This document shows, piece by piece, positions 44,944-53,638 of a stretch of 64,000 nucleotides of DNA (positions are counted from its first letter, which is position 1; each line of letters opens with the position of its first letter). Source of the DNA: Nitrospira sp. Lineage in GTDB: Bacteria; Nitrospirota; Nitrospiria; Nitrospirales; Nitrospiraceae. Position numbers and translations under genes: made by a program. The DNA lies in the NCBI GenBank assembly GCA_036984305.1, contig BQWY01000001.1, positions 1 to 64,000 on the forward strand, read 5' to 3'. The notes beneath the pieces are model-generated. The model ran no database searches, was not told where the DNA came from, and saw only the letters and a program-made list of their open reading frames with translations.

Positions 44944-46257
44944 ACGGCCGCCATATGGGAAATCATGGCGCCAGCAATGTGGACGAAACGGTCGGCCCTT
45001 CCAGCCGCTCTATTATGAAGGTGGATCGGGTGTCGATGACCAGGGATGTCCAACGGGACATGTGTGCCGCGGTCGGACAGAAGCAGGCCACCATCTCGTG
45101 CGAGTCTGTCGCGTTGAATTCCATGGTGAATATCGTCGGAAGGGCTGCATGCATAGTCGTTCCGTGGCGTCCAAGGCCGTGCGCCGAACTATACGCTGAT
45201 CGAACGGACAGCTCAATTCGCGACAGGCGGACGAAATTCGCGTGCCGCAAGCCGCCACTTCGATCAGCAATTGGATTCGGCACATGGCCGTAAGGGGCAG
45301 GAGGATGCTGGACTTGCGCGTGTGACGCGATGGTCGGGGTCGAGCTTGGGTCGCCTCCTCAGGGGTTCGAGCCGTTATGGAAGTCAGGACGGGAGCAATT
45401 TACTGCCACTATAAAGTCTCACGAATCCAGACACTTAGTGGATCCAAATGCCGCAAGGTGGGAGACAACGGCTATCCACGGTGCAGATTCGCAGCGGAAC
45501 GAAGAAACATCGGTGACATTCGAGACGTGGCGGTGGCACCTCGGTCAGGCCGGGCTCGCGGTCGGGCGAAAAGAAAGGGCGACAGGGCCACTTTCCACAT
45601 TGACAGGACGCAATGTCAGGCGTACATATGGCGTACGTCCCGTGTGAAAGGTCTTTTGTTCCGGGGACGGAAACAGTGCGCGCCTGTTGGGCTGTCCCCT
45701 GAAGAATGCTTTGATCGAAAGGGGGTGCGCGATGAGCGATCTGTCCCCACCTGGTCAGGATGGCTCGCCGAGTCGAAGGTAGGCCATCGCTCGGTCATGC
45801 AACCGGCTCTCTCCTGGCTGTGCCTCGTGGCACGTACATCACCCAGCCACTTGATCAAAACGAGCGAGCCGCAAGTTGGATGAGGAACACAATCGCCTGG
45901 GATTGACCGTGCGGTCTCCCCTGAGCGGACGGCCTGAGTGACCTTTCCCCGCGCGAGTCTTCACAGATTCATAGAAGCGACACGGCGTCATAAGCGCCAA
46001 GTTGACGGGTCACCTCCTGCCGAACGCTCAAGGTGGCCCGTTTCTTTTTCATCATCCTTCTTCGATCATCGCCAATTGTTTCTCAGCCGGTCGGGCCTTG
46101 TCCGGACACGGTGTGAGCCTCCTGTTGTAGCTCCCTCGGTGCCGCGCCGCGTATGACCTGCGTTCCCGCACACCCCCCTCATCCTCGCGTAATGTTTTCT
46201 TGATCGCTCCTGAACCGACTTTCTGATAAGAAGGCAGCATACTCGGACGAAGAGCCT
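44944..46257. other. Long interval without convincing gene
   Basis: About 1.3 kb. Frames such as 45377-45883 (plus) and 44963-45283 (minus) have no ribosome site, no domain and frequent rare residues in clusters (Cys, Trp, Arg). A pseudogene remnant on the minus strand (44.9-45.3 kb) is possible. A clear intrinsic terminator sits at 46005-46049, so something is transcribed rightward; a small RNA or short peptide is the natural candidate. I could not match it to RNase P, SRP or 6S RNA by eye. Confidence 0.45.
46005..46049 (+). terminator. Orphan intrinsic terminator
   Basis: ACGGGTCACCT (46005-46015) pairs with AGGTGGCCCGT (46031-46041) over 11 bp with a single G-T pair, followed by TTTCTTTTT. 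No gene ends immediately before it on the plus strand. Confidence 0.75.
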
Positions 46258-47154
46258 ATGCCCAATATACTGGTTCGGCTTTTGATTGCCTGCCTCTTCG
46301 TCCTCATTGCAGCAGGTTCGTCGCATGCGCTGGAAAAATACGGTCGGCCTCTCCCGTCCATGGACGGACCTGAAGGGGCCGATTCGCAAGAGCTCGAGCA
46401 GCCCCTCCTCAGTGGATACCTCCTCTCGGCAGTGTTTCTTCACAATCCCACGTTCGCCGCCCGGCCCGACAACACCGGTCTCGTGGGATTGCGGCATATG
46501 ATCCATCTGGAGGCGGACCTCTACAAGAACTACCTCCAGTTTTATACCGACCAAAACTTCTTCTCCGACCGGACAGAGAGTTGGATTAGGCTGTCGGAAT
46601 GGGATAGTACCTATGCGTTCACGGGATCCGTGGACCGATACGGCTGGCGAGTTCAATTTGAGCGTGACGCGGGTCTTGATCGACGAACGATCACGCAGGA
46701 GTATGCCGATGTACTGGCTACCGCGCGTTTTGTCGCAAGCCAGGATCTCTCGTGGTGGCGCCGGCGATTCCCACAGCAGAATTTCACGGCCTATGCAGGG
46801 GCCGGCTGGCTGTTTCACAACAGCCAATACTTTGCGCGGCCGGACAATACGGGACAGGCGCTCTTTCGATACGTGGCGCATGCCGATTTGGACCTGTACA
46901 AGAATAGGATCGTGTTGTACGTGGATACAAATATGTTCACTGATAAGGATGCCCCGAATAACGCCAGCCCATCGGAATTGGATTGGATTGTCGGTCTTGC
47001 AGTCCGTTTTCGTGACGTTGAGGTGGCGCTCTATCGCGAAGAAGATCGACCGATCGACCGAGGCGGTCTCGTCCAACAGTACGTTGCCCTCCAGTTCCGC
47101 TATGCGTTTGAAGTGTCGAACTTTCTGGCCAAGCAGCGGGTGGTACCGCGGTAG
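46258..47154 (+). CDS. Predicted outer-membrane beta-barrel protein with internal duplication
   Basis: A 298-residue protein with a signal peptide (about 1-24, ending SSHA). The remainder alternates aromatic and polar residues as in a barrel. Two halves repeat: HNPTFAARPDNTGLVGLRH with DLYKNYLQFYTDQNFFSD near residue 65, and HNSQYFARPDNTGQALFRY with DLYKNRIVLYVDTNMFTD near residue 195. The function is unknown. A weak GAAGAG precedes ATG 46258. It is followed by a gene-free 355-bp stretch. Confidence 0.75.
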   Translation: MPNILVRLLIACLFVLIAAGSSHALEKYGRPLPSMDGPEGADSQELEQPLLSGYLLSAVFLHNPTFAARPDNTGLVGLRHMIHLEADLYKNYLQFYTDQNFFSDRTESWIRLSEWDSTYAFTGSVDRYGWRVQFERDAGLDRRTITQEYADVLATARFVASQDLSWWRRRFPQQNFTAYAGAGWLFHNSQYFARPDNTGQALFRYVAHADLDLYKNRIVLYVDTNMFTDKDAPNNASPSELDWIVGLAVRFRDVEVALYREEDRPIDRGGLVQQYVALQFRYAFEVSNFLAKQRVVPR

Positions 47155-47509
47155 CGAGATTCACGTCACTGCGATGTCGCGACTTCCTTTGCCTTGAGCT
47201 TGACTTCTCCTTTCGGCACACTCGACACTTTCCGTTTAAGGATAGCAGGGCCGAGGTGTTCCAGAAGGGACGTAGGGCGAGAGCATGCTTATAACGGGCG
47301 GCCGGGGGGTGCGCTTCTCCACGGATTTCGATAAGCCGTCATCTCGACTCGGTCCGTTCTGCCTCGGTATACTGGAAGGAGGAGTGACCAGCGGATCGCG
47401 CACAGTTCGGTCCTATGCCACCCAATCGGCTACATATCGAGTAGCACTCCACCCGAAGGAATCCACATCGGTCTTGCCGGTCTTATTATTTTTTGAGGAG
47501 GCGGTCATC
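47155..47509. other. Interval before the secreted 786-residue protein
   Basis: About 355 bp. The downstream reading frame stays open back to 47285, but that part is not signal-like. I see no strong promoter or terminator; CTTTCGGCACACTC-type features are not distinctive. Confidence 0.4.
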
Positions 47510-49870
47510 GTGAAGAGGATACATGGTCGGACAGCGATATCGTTGACAATCTTAACGGTCCTATTTGGGGCGGCCCTCGGTGTATCTGAAACGGCATCAT
47601 TGGCGTCGGACGATCAGGGCGAGGTCGCATCAAAATTGGCCGTCCGCTACGCCGAGTCTTTTGCGTCCGGCCATGTCGATGAGTGGGCTGGTCGGGACCT
47701 CGGATGCCTCACCCGACAACGGCAGGCAAAGCAAAAAGATACAGAGCCGCAGGAGCTGATGGAGCGGCACTGCTGGGAAGATACTATGAAGGCTCATCGA
47801 GCCCTTGTGGAAGACGATCCGGAAACGGGCATCCTCGGCCAAGGGGGGCCGGGACAGGGGTTTGGGTTGCTGGCTCCTCGGCATCGCACGGCGGCCAAGT
47901 GGAAAACGTTCCCCCCAGGCGTGTTTCTCTCACCGGCCGTTGTCCACCCGACCCCCGAAACCATACCGGCCGTGACGGTCAAACGCGTGTTTCCAACGGA
48001 GCCGGTTGCACTGAACCAAAGCGGGGGGGACATGGTGACCGTTCCTGGGACTATGGTGGAACTGTCCGTGGACTATCCGGATCCTTTGAGCGCACCGTTG
48101 GCATTGGCGCCGAACGAGGTTTGGTGGGCGAGAGGAACCGCGCGTCGCTATCAGCCCATTGAGAGTGTCCGTGTTCGATTTGTCGTGGTCGGTGACCTGA
48201 GCCGCCTGGGGTATGCCACCGAGTATGCGGTGGTCAATGAGGCATTGCCCAAAAGTCCGCAAATTGCCGCCACGTCCTATGGGATGGGGGCGACAGAGGA
48301 CGCGCTTCAGCCTGCCGTCCGCGGGCAGTTCGTCCTGGGATCGGCCCGCTGGTGGACACGCGAGCAAGCGGGAGGCCGCTATGACGCAGCGCTGAAGCGG
48401 GCCCAGCAGCTATCGGATGTCGCAGAGCGGCGGCATCTCCTGCATGCGCTGTTGCGCATCGACCCATCCGATGCCGTTGTCAGCGGAATGCTGGGTGACC
48501 TCGAATTCGAGGCATTCCTCAAGGAAGGGTTAGCCAAGGGCGGCATTACGGCCCAGGATGAGGAGACCAGACTGCGGGCCGGAGAACTCTACTGGAATTT
48601 TGTCGCGCAATCCTGGCGCCAGGAACTGACGGAGGTAGCGCAAGGCCACTCGGCTGCGGCCGAAGCCCTCTATGGGGCGATGCGCGGTATTGAAGCGGCC
48701 GTAGCCGCGGGAAAGGACACTCCCTTGCAGCGGAATCGACTGGGTATGCTGTATCGGTGGAACAACAATGTAGAAGAGGCGCTCAAGCTGCATGAAGCGC
48801 TCCTCGAAGAAACACCCGCGCAAGACAGTGCCGCCCGCGCACGCTTGCTGTCGGAAGTGGCATGGGATCGGATCCAATGGATCAATTGGGATCGGCGATA
48901 CGACCATCCCTGGTTGGCGCAAGCCCAACGCGAGGCTCAGCAAGCGCTCGACGCCTCGACCGCTCCCCTGGACCGGCTGATGGCGGCGGAAGTGCTCTTG
49001 GTAGCCGAAGCGCTGTCGTTCGACCGTACGGAAGCAACCATGGAAGCGCGCGTCCAGGCCGTCAAACAGAGTCATGATCGATTGACCAATGTCAGTGGGC
49101 TGTGGCGGCATCTCATTGGGAACGACATGGTCAAGTCGCTGGTTCCCGAAAGCCGGCACGTTGCGTTGCCCGCACCGGTCCGCTCGGAAGAGGTCGCAAA
49201 CGTCGGCGTGCATGCTCGTGTCCCGCGGCAAGACATCACGAGGGAGTGGGAATTCGACAAAGACAGCAGCGGATCCGTTCCCTCGGGATTTAACGCGATT
49301 CCTGCCTCGACGAACGGCTCTGGACCGTGGCGCGTCCAAAACAGCGACGCAGCCGTGACGACCCCCAACATTCTCACCCACAAAGTGAGCTGTCAGTCAG
49401 AGGCGTGTGTCTCGCTGCTGGTCGGGCAACCGGTCGATTTCGCCTATCCCGACGCGACGGTACAACTCATGGTGACGGAGCAATCCGCCGATGGCGGGGC
49501 CGGCATTGCGATGTGGGAGCGAGGGGGGCAAACCGCGTATGCGGTGGTCCTGAATCCGGCTGGGAAACAGGTGAAGTTCTATCGTGTGCGAGATGGGCAG
49601 GTCGACTTGCTGGCGACGGAAACGGTAAGTCTTGGGAACGAGCGCTGGCATTCCCTGCGTGTGCAGCGGGTCAACTATGCACACGTCAGTCGGCCGCGCC
49701 TCGCTGCCTATGTCGATGGGCATCAGGTGTCGATCACGCCGGATGAAGTCATTCCCGCGATCGATCGCGTAGGCTTAATCGTACGAGGCAAAACGGCAGC
49801 GAATTTCGATTCGCTACACCTCATCGACATGGTGACCAATCGGCCGATGTCGAGCCCAGCGGCCTACTAA
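47510..49870 (+). CDS. Large secreted protein with TPR-like middle and laminin-G/DUF1080-like C-terminus
   Basis: A 786-residue protein. The GTG at 47510 is 9 bp after GAGGAG and begins a typical signal peptide (MKRIHGRTAISLTILTVLFG, cleavage near SLAS), so I prefer it to the open-frame ATG at 47285. The region about 360-600 is helical with TPR-like pairs (RNRLGMLYRWNNNVEEALKL, AARARLLSEVAWDRI). Residues about 600-785 resemble a concanavalin-like or 3-keto-disaccharide hydrolase fold (ADGGAGIAMWERGGQTAYAV, RWHSLRVQRVNYAHV, RPRLAAYVDGHQV). Its role is unknown; the stop abuts the next repeat. Confidence 0.72.
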   Translation: MKRIHGRTAISLTILTVLFGAALGVSETASLASDDQGEVASKLAVRYAESFASGHVDEWAGRDLGCLTRQRQAKQKDTEPQELMERHCWEDTMKAHRALVEDDPETGILGQGGPGQGFGLLAPRHRTAAKWKTFPPGVFLSPAVVHPTPETIPAVTVKRVFPTEPVALNQSGGDMVTVPGTMVELSVDYPDPLSAPLALAPNEVWWARGTARRYQPIESVRVRFVVVGDLSRLGYATEYAVVNEALPKSPQIAATSYGMGATEDALQPAVRGQFVLGSARWWTREQAGGRYDAALKRAQQLSDVAERRHLLHALLRIDPSDAVVSGMLGDLEFEAFLKEGLAKGGITAQDEETRLRAGELYWNFVAQSWRQELTEVAQGHSAAAEALYGAMRGIEAAVAAGKDTPLQRNRLGMLYRWNNNVEEALKLHEALLEETPAQDSAARARLLSEVAWDRIQWINWDRRYDHPWLAQAQREAQQALDASTAPLDRLMAAEVLLVAEALSFDRTEATMEARVQAVKQSHDRLTNVSGLWRHLIGNDMVKSLVPESRHVALPAPVRSEEVANVGVHARVPRQDITREWEFDKDSSGSVPSGFNAIPASTNGSGPWRVQNSDAAVTTPNILTHKVSCQSEACVSLLVGQPVDFAYPDATVQLMVTEQSADGGAGIAMWERGGQTAYAVVLNPAGKQVKFYRVRDGQVDLLATETVSLGNERWHSLRVQRVNYAHVSRPRLAAYVDGHQVSITPDEVIPAIDRVGLIVRGKTAANFDSLHLIDMVTNRPMSSPAAY

Positions 49871-50109
49871 GAGGATGTTGAAAAAGTCACCGTCTCACCC
49901 ATCCAACCTTGCGCGTTGCGACGCGCATGGTCCCGTGCTTTATTCTCGCATCGCTCAGGCGGGCCGGGATTCGTCACTCGGTCACTCGTCAATCGTTGAG
50001 CTCGAGGTCTGACCATCTTCCGATGCGAGCGTGCCTTCACGAATGACGTATGACCGATGACGAATGGCGAGCGCTTCGGGGCTGGACAGCATTTGGAACA
50101 TCCTGCGAG
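49871..50109. repeat. Composite intergenic repeat (family B ends around family A hairpin)
   Basis: It starts GAGGATGTTGAAAAAGTC (49871-49888) and ends with GGAACATCCTGC (50095-50106), the reverse complement of GCAGGATGTTCC, so it has family B-type ends. Inside are the family A arms: TTCGTCACTCGGTCACTCGT from 49970 and CACGAATGACG at 50038-50048. It separates two convergent genes. Confidence 0.6.
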
Positions 50110-50144
50110 ACCCTTTTCGTATGGTCCGCGGCCCGGCGCGACCC

Positions 50145-51533
50145 TCAGGGGCCGGGGAGATCGGTGGATCGCCGCCACCACCAGTACAGGGGAAGGCCGG
50201 CGAGGACCGTGAGCAAGCCCCACGCCGCCTCAGCCGGACGGTTGAGCGCACTGTAAGCGACGAGCCCCAAGGCCCCGACGATGAGTCCCAACGGAAGCCA
50301 TGGGTACGCGGGCGCGCGATAAGGCCGTGGCAGGTCCGGAGCGCGCTGCCGAAGCACGAGGACCGCCCCCACCGTGAGCGCCGTAAACGCAGCCAACACC
50401 ACTCCGCTGTACACCACCAGTTGTTCGAAAGACCCCGAGACGATCAGGATCGATGTCCAAACCGCTTGCAGCCACATGGCGCGGGCAGGCACCTGCGTGC
50501 GCGGGTCCAGGTCTGCCGCCCAGCGCGACCAAAGCCCGTCCCGTGCCATGGCCCAATAGGCACGAGGACCAGCCCATACCATTGCACTGACGGCACCGGC
50601 GATCGATATCGCCAGCAACGCTGCGGTTGCGCGTGCGGCAGTCGGCCCCCACAATGCCGCCGCAACCTTCTCCGCAACCGGCAGGATTGGCGGCTCGGCC
50701 AAGGCTGGAATCGGCAGTGCGGAGAGATACACCACGTTCAGCGTGAGATAAACAGCGGCTACGAAGACCGTGCCGCCGATCATGATCCGGGGAAGGAGGC
50801 GCGAGGGCTGTTCGATTTCGGAGGCGATATAGCCCGCGACGTTCCAACCCAGGTAGCAGTACACGATAAAGATCAACGCCACGGCCGTCGCGCCCGGTTC
50901 GAGTGATGGGTGCGGGTCTATCGCCAACTGACCCCAACGACTCGTCGTTGTCCAGAGTCCGCCTATGATAAAGACGGCGATGGCGAGGACCTTGACCGTC
51001 GTAACCAGTCGTTGCACCCAGCTTCCGACGTACAGACCTTGTGCATGGAGGGCCGTGAGGCTCCACACCAGGGTGAGCGCGAGCAGAACGATCGGCGCCC
51101 GCTCGTCTTCTCCAACGCGAATCGCTCGCAACAGGTACGACGCGAAACTGACCGACGAGGCGGCAATGGCGGCGCTGAATCCGATCGTAAAGGACGTCCA
51201 GCCGCTTAAAAACCCCACCACCGGACCGTAGGCCTTTTTCAGATACACGTAGTCACCGCCGGCGTGGGGCAGTGCCGAGCCAAGCTCGGCATAGGTCATG
51301 GCCCCCGCCACGGCGAGCACGGCGCCCACCATCCACAAGCTGAGGATGGCCAGAGGATCGCCGATGTCTCTCGCGAGAAACCCCGTGGTCGTAAAGACGC
51401 CTCCGCCGATGATGTTGCTGACCAACACGCATACAGCGGTGAACCACCCCACCCGACGCACCGATGCCGGGGGCGAGTCGATGACAAACCTCCTATGTGT
51501 GTCCTGGCAGACGTGAAAATGGCGGCCCAGCAT
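50145..51533 (-). CDS. APC superfamily amino acid permease
   Basis: A 462-residue (as annotated) secondary transporter with about 12 transmembrane helices. The first helix carries VLVSNIIGGGVFTTTGFLAR, the substrate-binding unwound motif of APC carriers, followed by TYAELGSALPHAGGDYVYL, a typical EL-S-hairpin. The substrate is unknown. The start is uncertain: ATG 51533 has no ribosome site, whereas a strong AGGAGG lies exactly six bases before an in-frame ATC (51482-51480). Standard starts ATG/GTG/TTG are not available there; the next GTG in frame is about 27 bp after AGGAGG. Confidence 0.88.
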   Translation of the reverse strand: MLGRHFHVCQDTHRRFVIDSPPASVRRVGWFTAVCVLVSNIIGGGVFTTTGFLARDIGDPLAILSLWMVGAVLAVAGAMTYAELGSALPHAGGDYVYLKKAYGPVVGFLSGWTSFTIGFSAAIAASSVSFASYLLRAIRVGEDERAPIVLLALTLVWSLTALHAQGLYVGSWVQRLVTTVKVLAIAVFIIGGLWTTTSRWGQLAIDPHPSLEPGATAVALIFIVYCYLGWNVAGYIASEIEQPSRLLPRIMIGGTVFVAAVYLTLNVVYLSALPIPALAEPPILPVAEKVAAALWGPTAARATAALLAISIAGAVSAMVWAGPRAYWAMARDGLWSRWAADLDPRTQVPARAMWLQAVWTSILIVSGSFEQLVVYSGVVLAAFTALTVGAVLVLRQRAPDLPRPYRAPAYPWLPLGLIVGALGLVAYSALNRPAEAAWGLLTVLAGLPLYWWWRRSTDLPGP

Positions 51534-51675
51534 AGAGTCTCAGGGGGCGTGTCGCAAGCGCCTTCGCGCGCAGTGTCGGAAGGGCTTTCTTTCTGTGGCA
51601 ACCCTGGCCTACCATACCAAGGTAGCAGATCCGCCGTCCTGGGTCGGAAGCGCGGACCGGAAGCAAAGAGGCGCG

Positions 51676-52680
51676 ATGATGGCAGAGAAGAAGCCTAAGA
51701 AGACGCGCGGAGCCGGAGGCGCACGGCGACGCCGCAAACCGGCCGGTGCGTCGGTCGGACTCGCGCCCTCAGAATTGCAAGCCGCGTCCCCTTCTGGCGA
51801 GGCGGCCGACCTGCACCGTGAAGTGGAACAGAACGGTGGCAAGGTGTTGACCGTGTATCGCGAGCCCTATGGAGGACGATGGCTCTTGTTCGCCGGCCTG
51901 CCGATCGACCTCGTGGCCGCCACCCCGTATCAGCGAAACCTGTCGGATACCCACGTGCGCAAGTTGGAGGCGGTGATCGGAAAACTGGGACGTTTTCTCG
52001 ATCCCATTATCGCGGTACGAGCCGGGCGGCATGCGGAGGGTGGCGTGAAGTATTGGACCCCCAACGGCCATCATCGCCTGTCGGCCATGAAAACGCTCGG
52101 CGCCAAGAGTATCACGGCGATCCTCGTTCCGGAGGAAAGCGCGGCCTATCAGATCTTAGCTCTCAATACGGAAAAGGCGCATAACCTCCGAGAGAAATCC
52201 CTGGAGGTCATTCGGATGTACAAGGAACTGGCCCGACTGGACGAGGCCAGCGAAGAGACCTATGCGTTGGAGTTCGAGGAGCCCTCGTTGATTACAATGG
52301 GGCTCTGCTACGAGGAACGCCCGCGCTTCAGCGGGGGGGCCTATCATCCTGTGCTGAAGCGGGTGGAGACGTTTTGTAAAGAATCGATGCACCGCGCGAT
52401 CAAGCAGCGCGAGCAGCGAGCGCGCACGGTCATGGAATTGGATGATCTCGTTGTCAAGCAGGTTGAGGCACTGAAGGCAAAGGGATTGACGAGCCCTTAC
52501 CTCAAGAGCTTCGTCGTAGCGAGGGTCAACCCGATCCGGTTCCGTCCCAAGGACGCGCCGCCGCCGAATTTCGACGAGACGTTCGACAAAATGATGAAAT
52601 CGGCCGAGAAATTCGACGCCGGCAAGATCAAAGTGGAGGATGTGGCCAGATCCGGCGGTGCGCCGGATGAAGGTGACTAA
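51676..52680 (+). CDS. ParB N-terminal-domain protein, not chromosomal ParB
   Basis: A 334-residue protein. After a basic, low-complexity N-terminus (KKPKKTRGAGGARRRRKP) comes a ParB/Srx domain: PYQRNLSDTHVRKLEAVIGK, DPIIAVRAG, TPNGHHRLSAMKTLG (the NG-H-R-L nucleotide loop) and then TEKAHNLREKSLEVIRMY. The C-terminal part is helical without a recognised DNA-binding domain. No ParA partner lies nearby. Such proteins are reported as nucleases, CTPases or kinases in other systems; the activity here is undetermined. I chose ATG 51676 after AGAGGCGCG; an ATG follows at 51679. Confidence 0.8.
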   Translation: MMAEKKPKKTRGAGGARRRRKPAGASVGLAPSELQAASPSGEAADLHREVEQNGGKVLTVYREPYGGRWLLFAGLPIDLVAATPYQRNLSDTHVRKLEAVIGKLGRFLDPIIAVRAGRHAEGGVKYWTPNGHHRLSAMKTLGAKSITAILVPEESAAYQILALNTEKAHNLREKSLEVIRMYKELARLDEASEETYALEFEEPSLITMGLCYEERPRFSGGAYHPVLKRVETFCKESMHRAIKQREQRARTVMELDDLVVKQVEALKAKGLTSPYLKSFVVARVNPIRFRPKDAPPPNFDETFDKMMKSAEKFDAGKIKVEDVARSGGAPDEGD

Positions 52681-52739
52681 CTGGGCCAAGCACGAGAGCT
52701 GTATGGGAATTCAGACGTACTCACCGAAAGGAGACTGCC

Positions 52740-53237
52740 ATGCTAGTACGAGATGTCATGTCGACCGGGGTGGTGACGGCTCAACGGCACGAAACGGTGC
52801 ACGCGACGGTGGTCAAAATGCTCAGTCGGCATTGCGGGGCAATCCCCGTGGTGGAGCAGGACAACATGTTGGTAGGAATGGTCACACTGCGAGATGTGCT
52901 GCTGCCGCTGTACCCCAATTACGGGGACTATATCCATGACAATGTTCACAGTCGGGATTTCGTCGGAATGGAAGAGGGCTATCCGGAGGTGCTGGGCAAG
53001 AAGGTCGACGATGTCATGAGTCGTCATCCCTTGACCGTGACGCCGCAGACCCCGGCGCTCGAAGCAGCGTCATATATGGGGCTAAAGAATCTGCGTCGGA
53101 TTCCGGTCATAGAGAAGGGTCGCTTGGTCGGGATGGTCAGCATCGGGGACATCAACAGAGGGCTGTTTTTTATGTCGGCCCATATGGCCCATGGAAAGGT
53201 GGGAATGAGCGACCTCGCAGGTTCGACAAGGCGTTAA
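52740..53237 (+). CDS. CBS-domain pair protein
   Basis: A 165-residue protein made of two CBS domains that probably bind adenosyl nucleotides. Motifs: MLVRDVMSTGVVTAQRHETV, GAIPVVEQDNMLVGMVTLRD in the first, and VDDVMSRHPLTVTPQTP, RRIPVIEKGRLVGMVSIGD in the second. A longer linker (PNYGDYIHDNVHSRDFVGME) separates them. It is a stand-alone regulator candidate; the partner is unknown. GAAAGGAG precedes ATG 52740. Confidence 0.9.
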   Translation: MLVRDVMSTGVVTAQRHETVHATVVKMLSRHCGAIPVVEQDNMLVGMVTLRDVLLPLYPNYGDYIHDNVHSRDFVGMEEGYPEVLGKKVDDVMSRHPLTVTPQTPALEAASYMGLKNLRRIPVIEKGRLVGMVSIGDINRGLFFMSAHMAHGKVGMSDLAGSTRR

Positions 53238-53285
53238 GGATCGACTGAAACACTCTCATGGACGTGGGTTGAGAAGGGGGCACCT

Positions 53286-53627
53286 ATGGCATTGGCCGAT
53301 AATAAATGCGTTCCCTGCCGTGGCGGCGTGCCGCCATTGCCCGCAGACAAAGCAGAAGCTCTTCTGAAGGAATTGGGTCGCGGATGGACGTTGAACGGAG
53401 CCGGGCACCTCGAACGGTTGTATACGTTCAAGGATTTTGCTCAAGCTCTCGCATTCGTCAATAAGGTCGGGGGGGTGGCCGAATCCGAGGGGCATCACCC
53501 GGATTTGTATTTGGCGTGGGGGAAGTGCAAGGTCGAGATTTGGACCCACAAGATCAATGGGCTCACGGAAAGCGATTTTTATATGGCGGCCAAAGCAGAT
53601 CGAGAGTTCGAATCGTTTCGGGGGTAG
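53286..53627 (+). CDS. Pterin-4a-carbinolamine dehydratase
   Basis: A 113-residue PCD/DCoH protein that recycles tetrahydropterin cofactor. The active-site signature is complete: SEGHHPDLYLAWGKCKVEIWTH ending in KINGLTESDF (written here in parts: HHPDLYL, KVEIWTHKINGLTESDF). The N-terminal KCVPCRGGVPPL is the usual start. No phenylalanine hydroxylase is seen, as is common. It lies 11 bp before the radical SAM gene, so the two may be co-transcribed by chance of order or for a reason not visible. Confidence 0.92.
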   Translation: MALADNKCVPCRGGVPPLPADKAEALLKELGRGWTLNGAGHLERLYTFKDFAQALAFVNKVGGVAESEGHHPDLYLAWGKCKVEIWTHKINGLTESDFYMAAKADREFESFRG

Positions 53628-53638
53628 GAACCGGACTC

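Noticed and set aside
45377-45883. 168-residue plus-strand frame
   Set aside because: No ribosome site; clusters of Arg, Cys and Trp typical of non-coding sequence.
51676-52680. Chromosome-segregation ParB
   Set aside because: No ParA beside it and no recognisable ParB DNA-binding helix-turn-helix; only the N-terminal ParB/Srx domain is clear.
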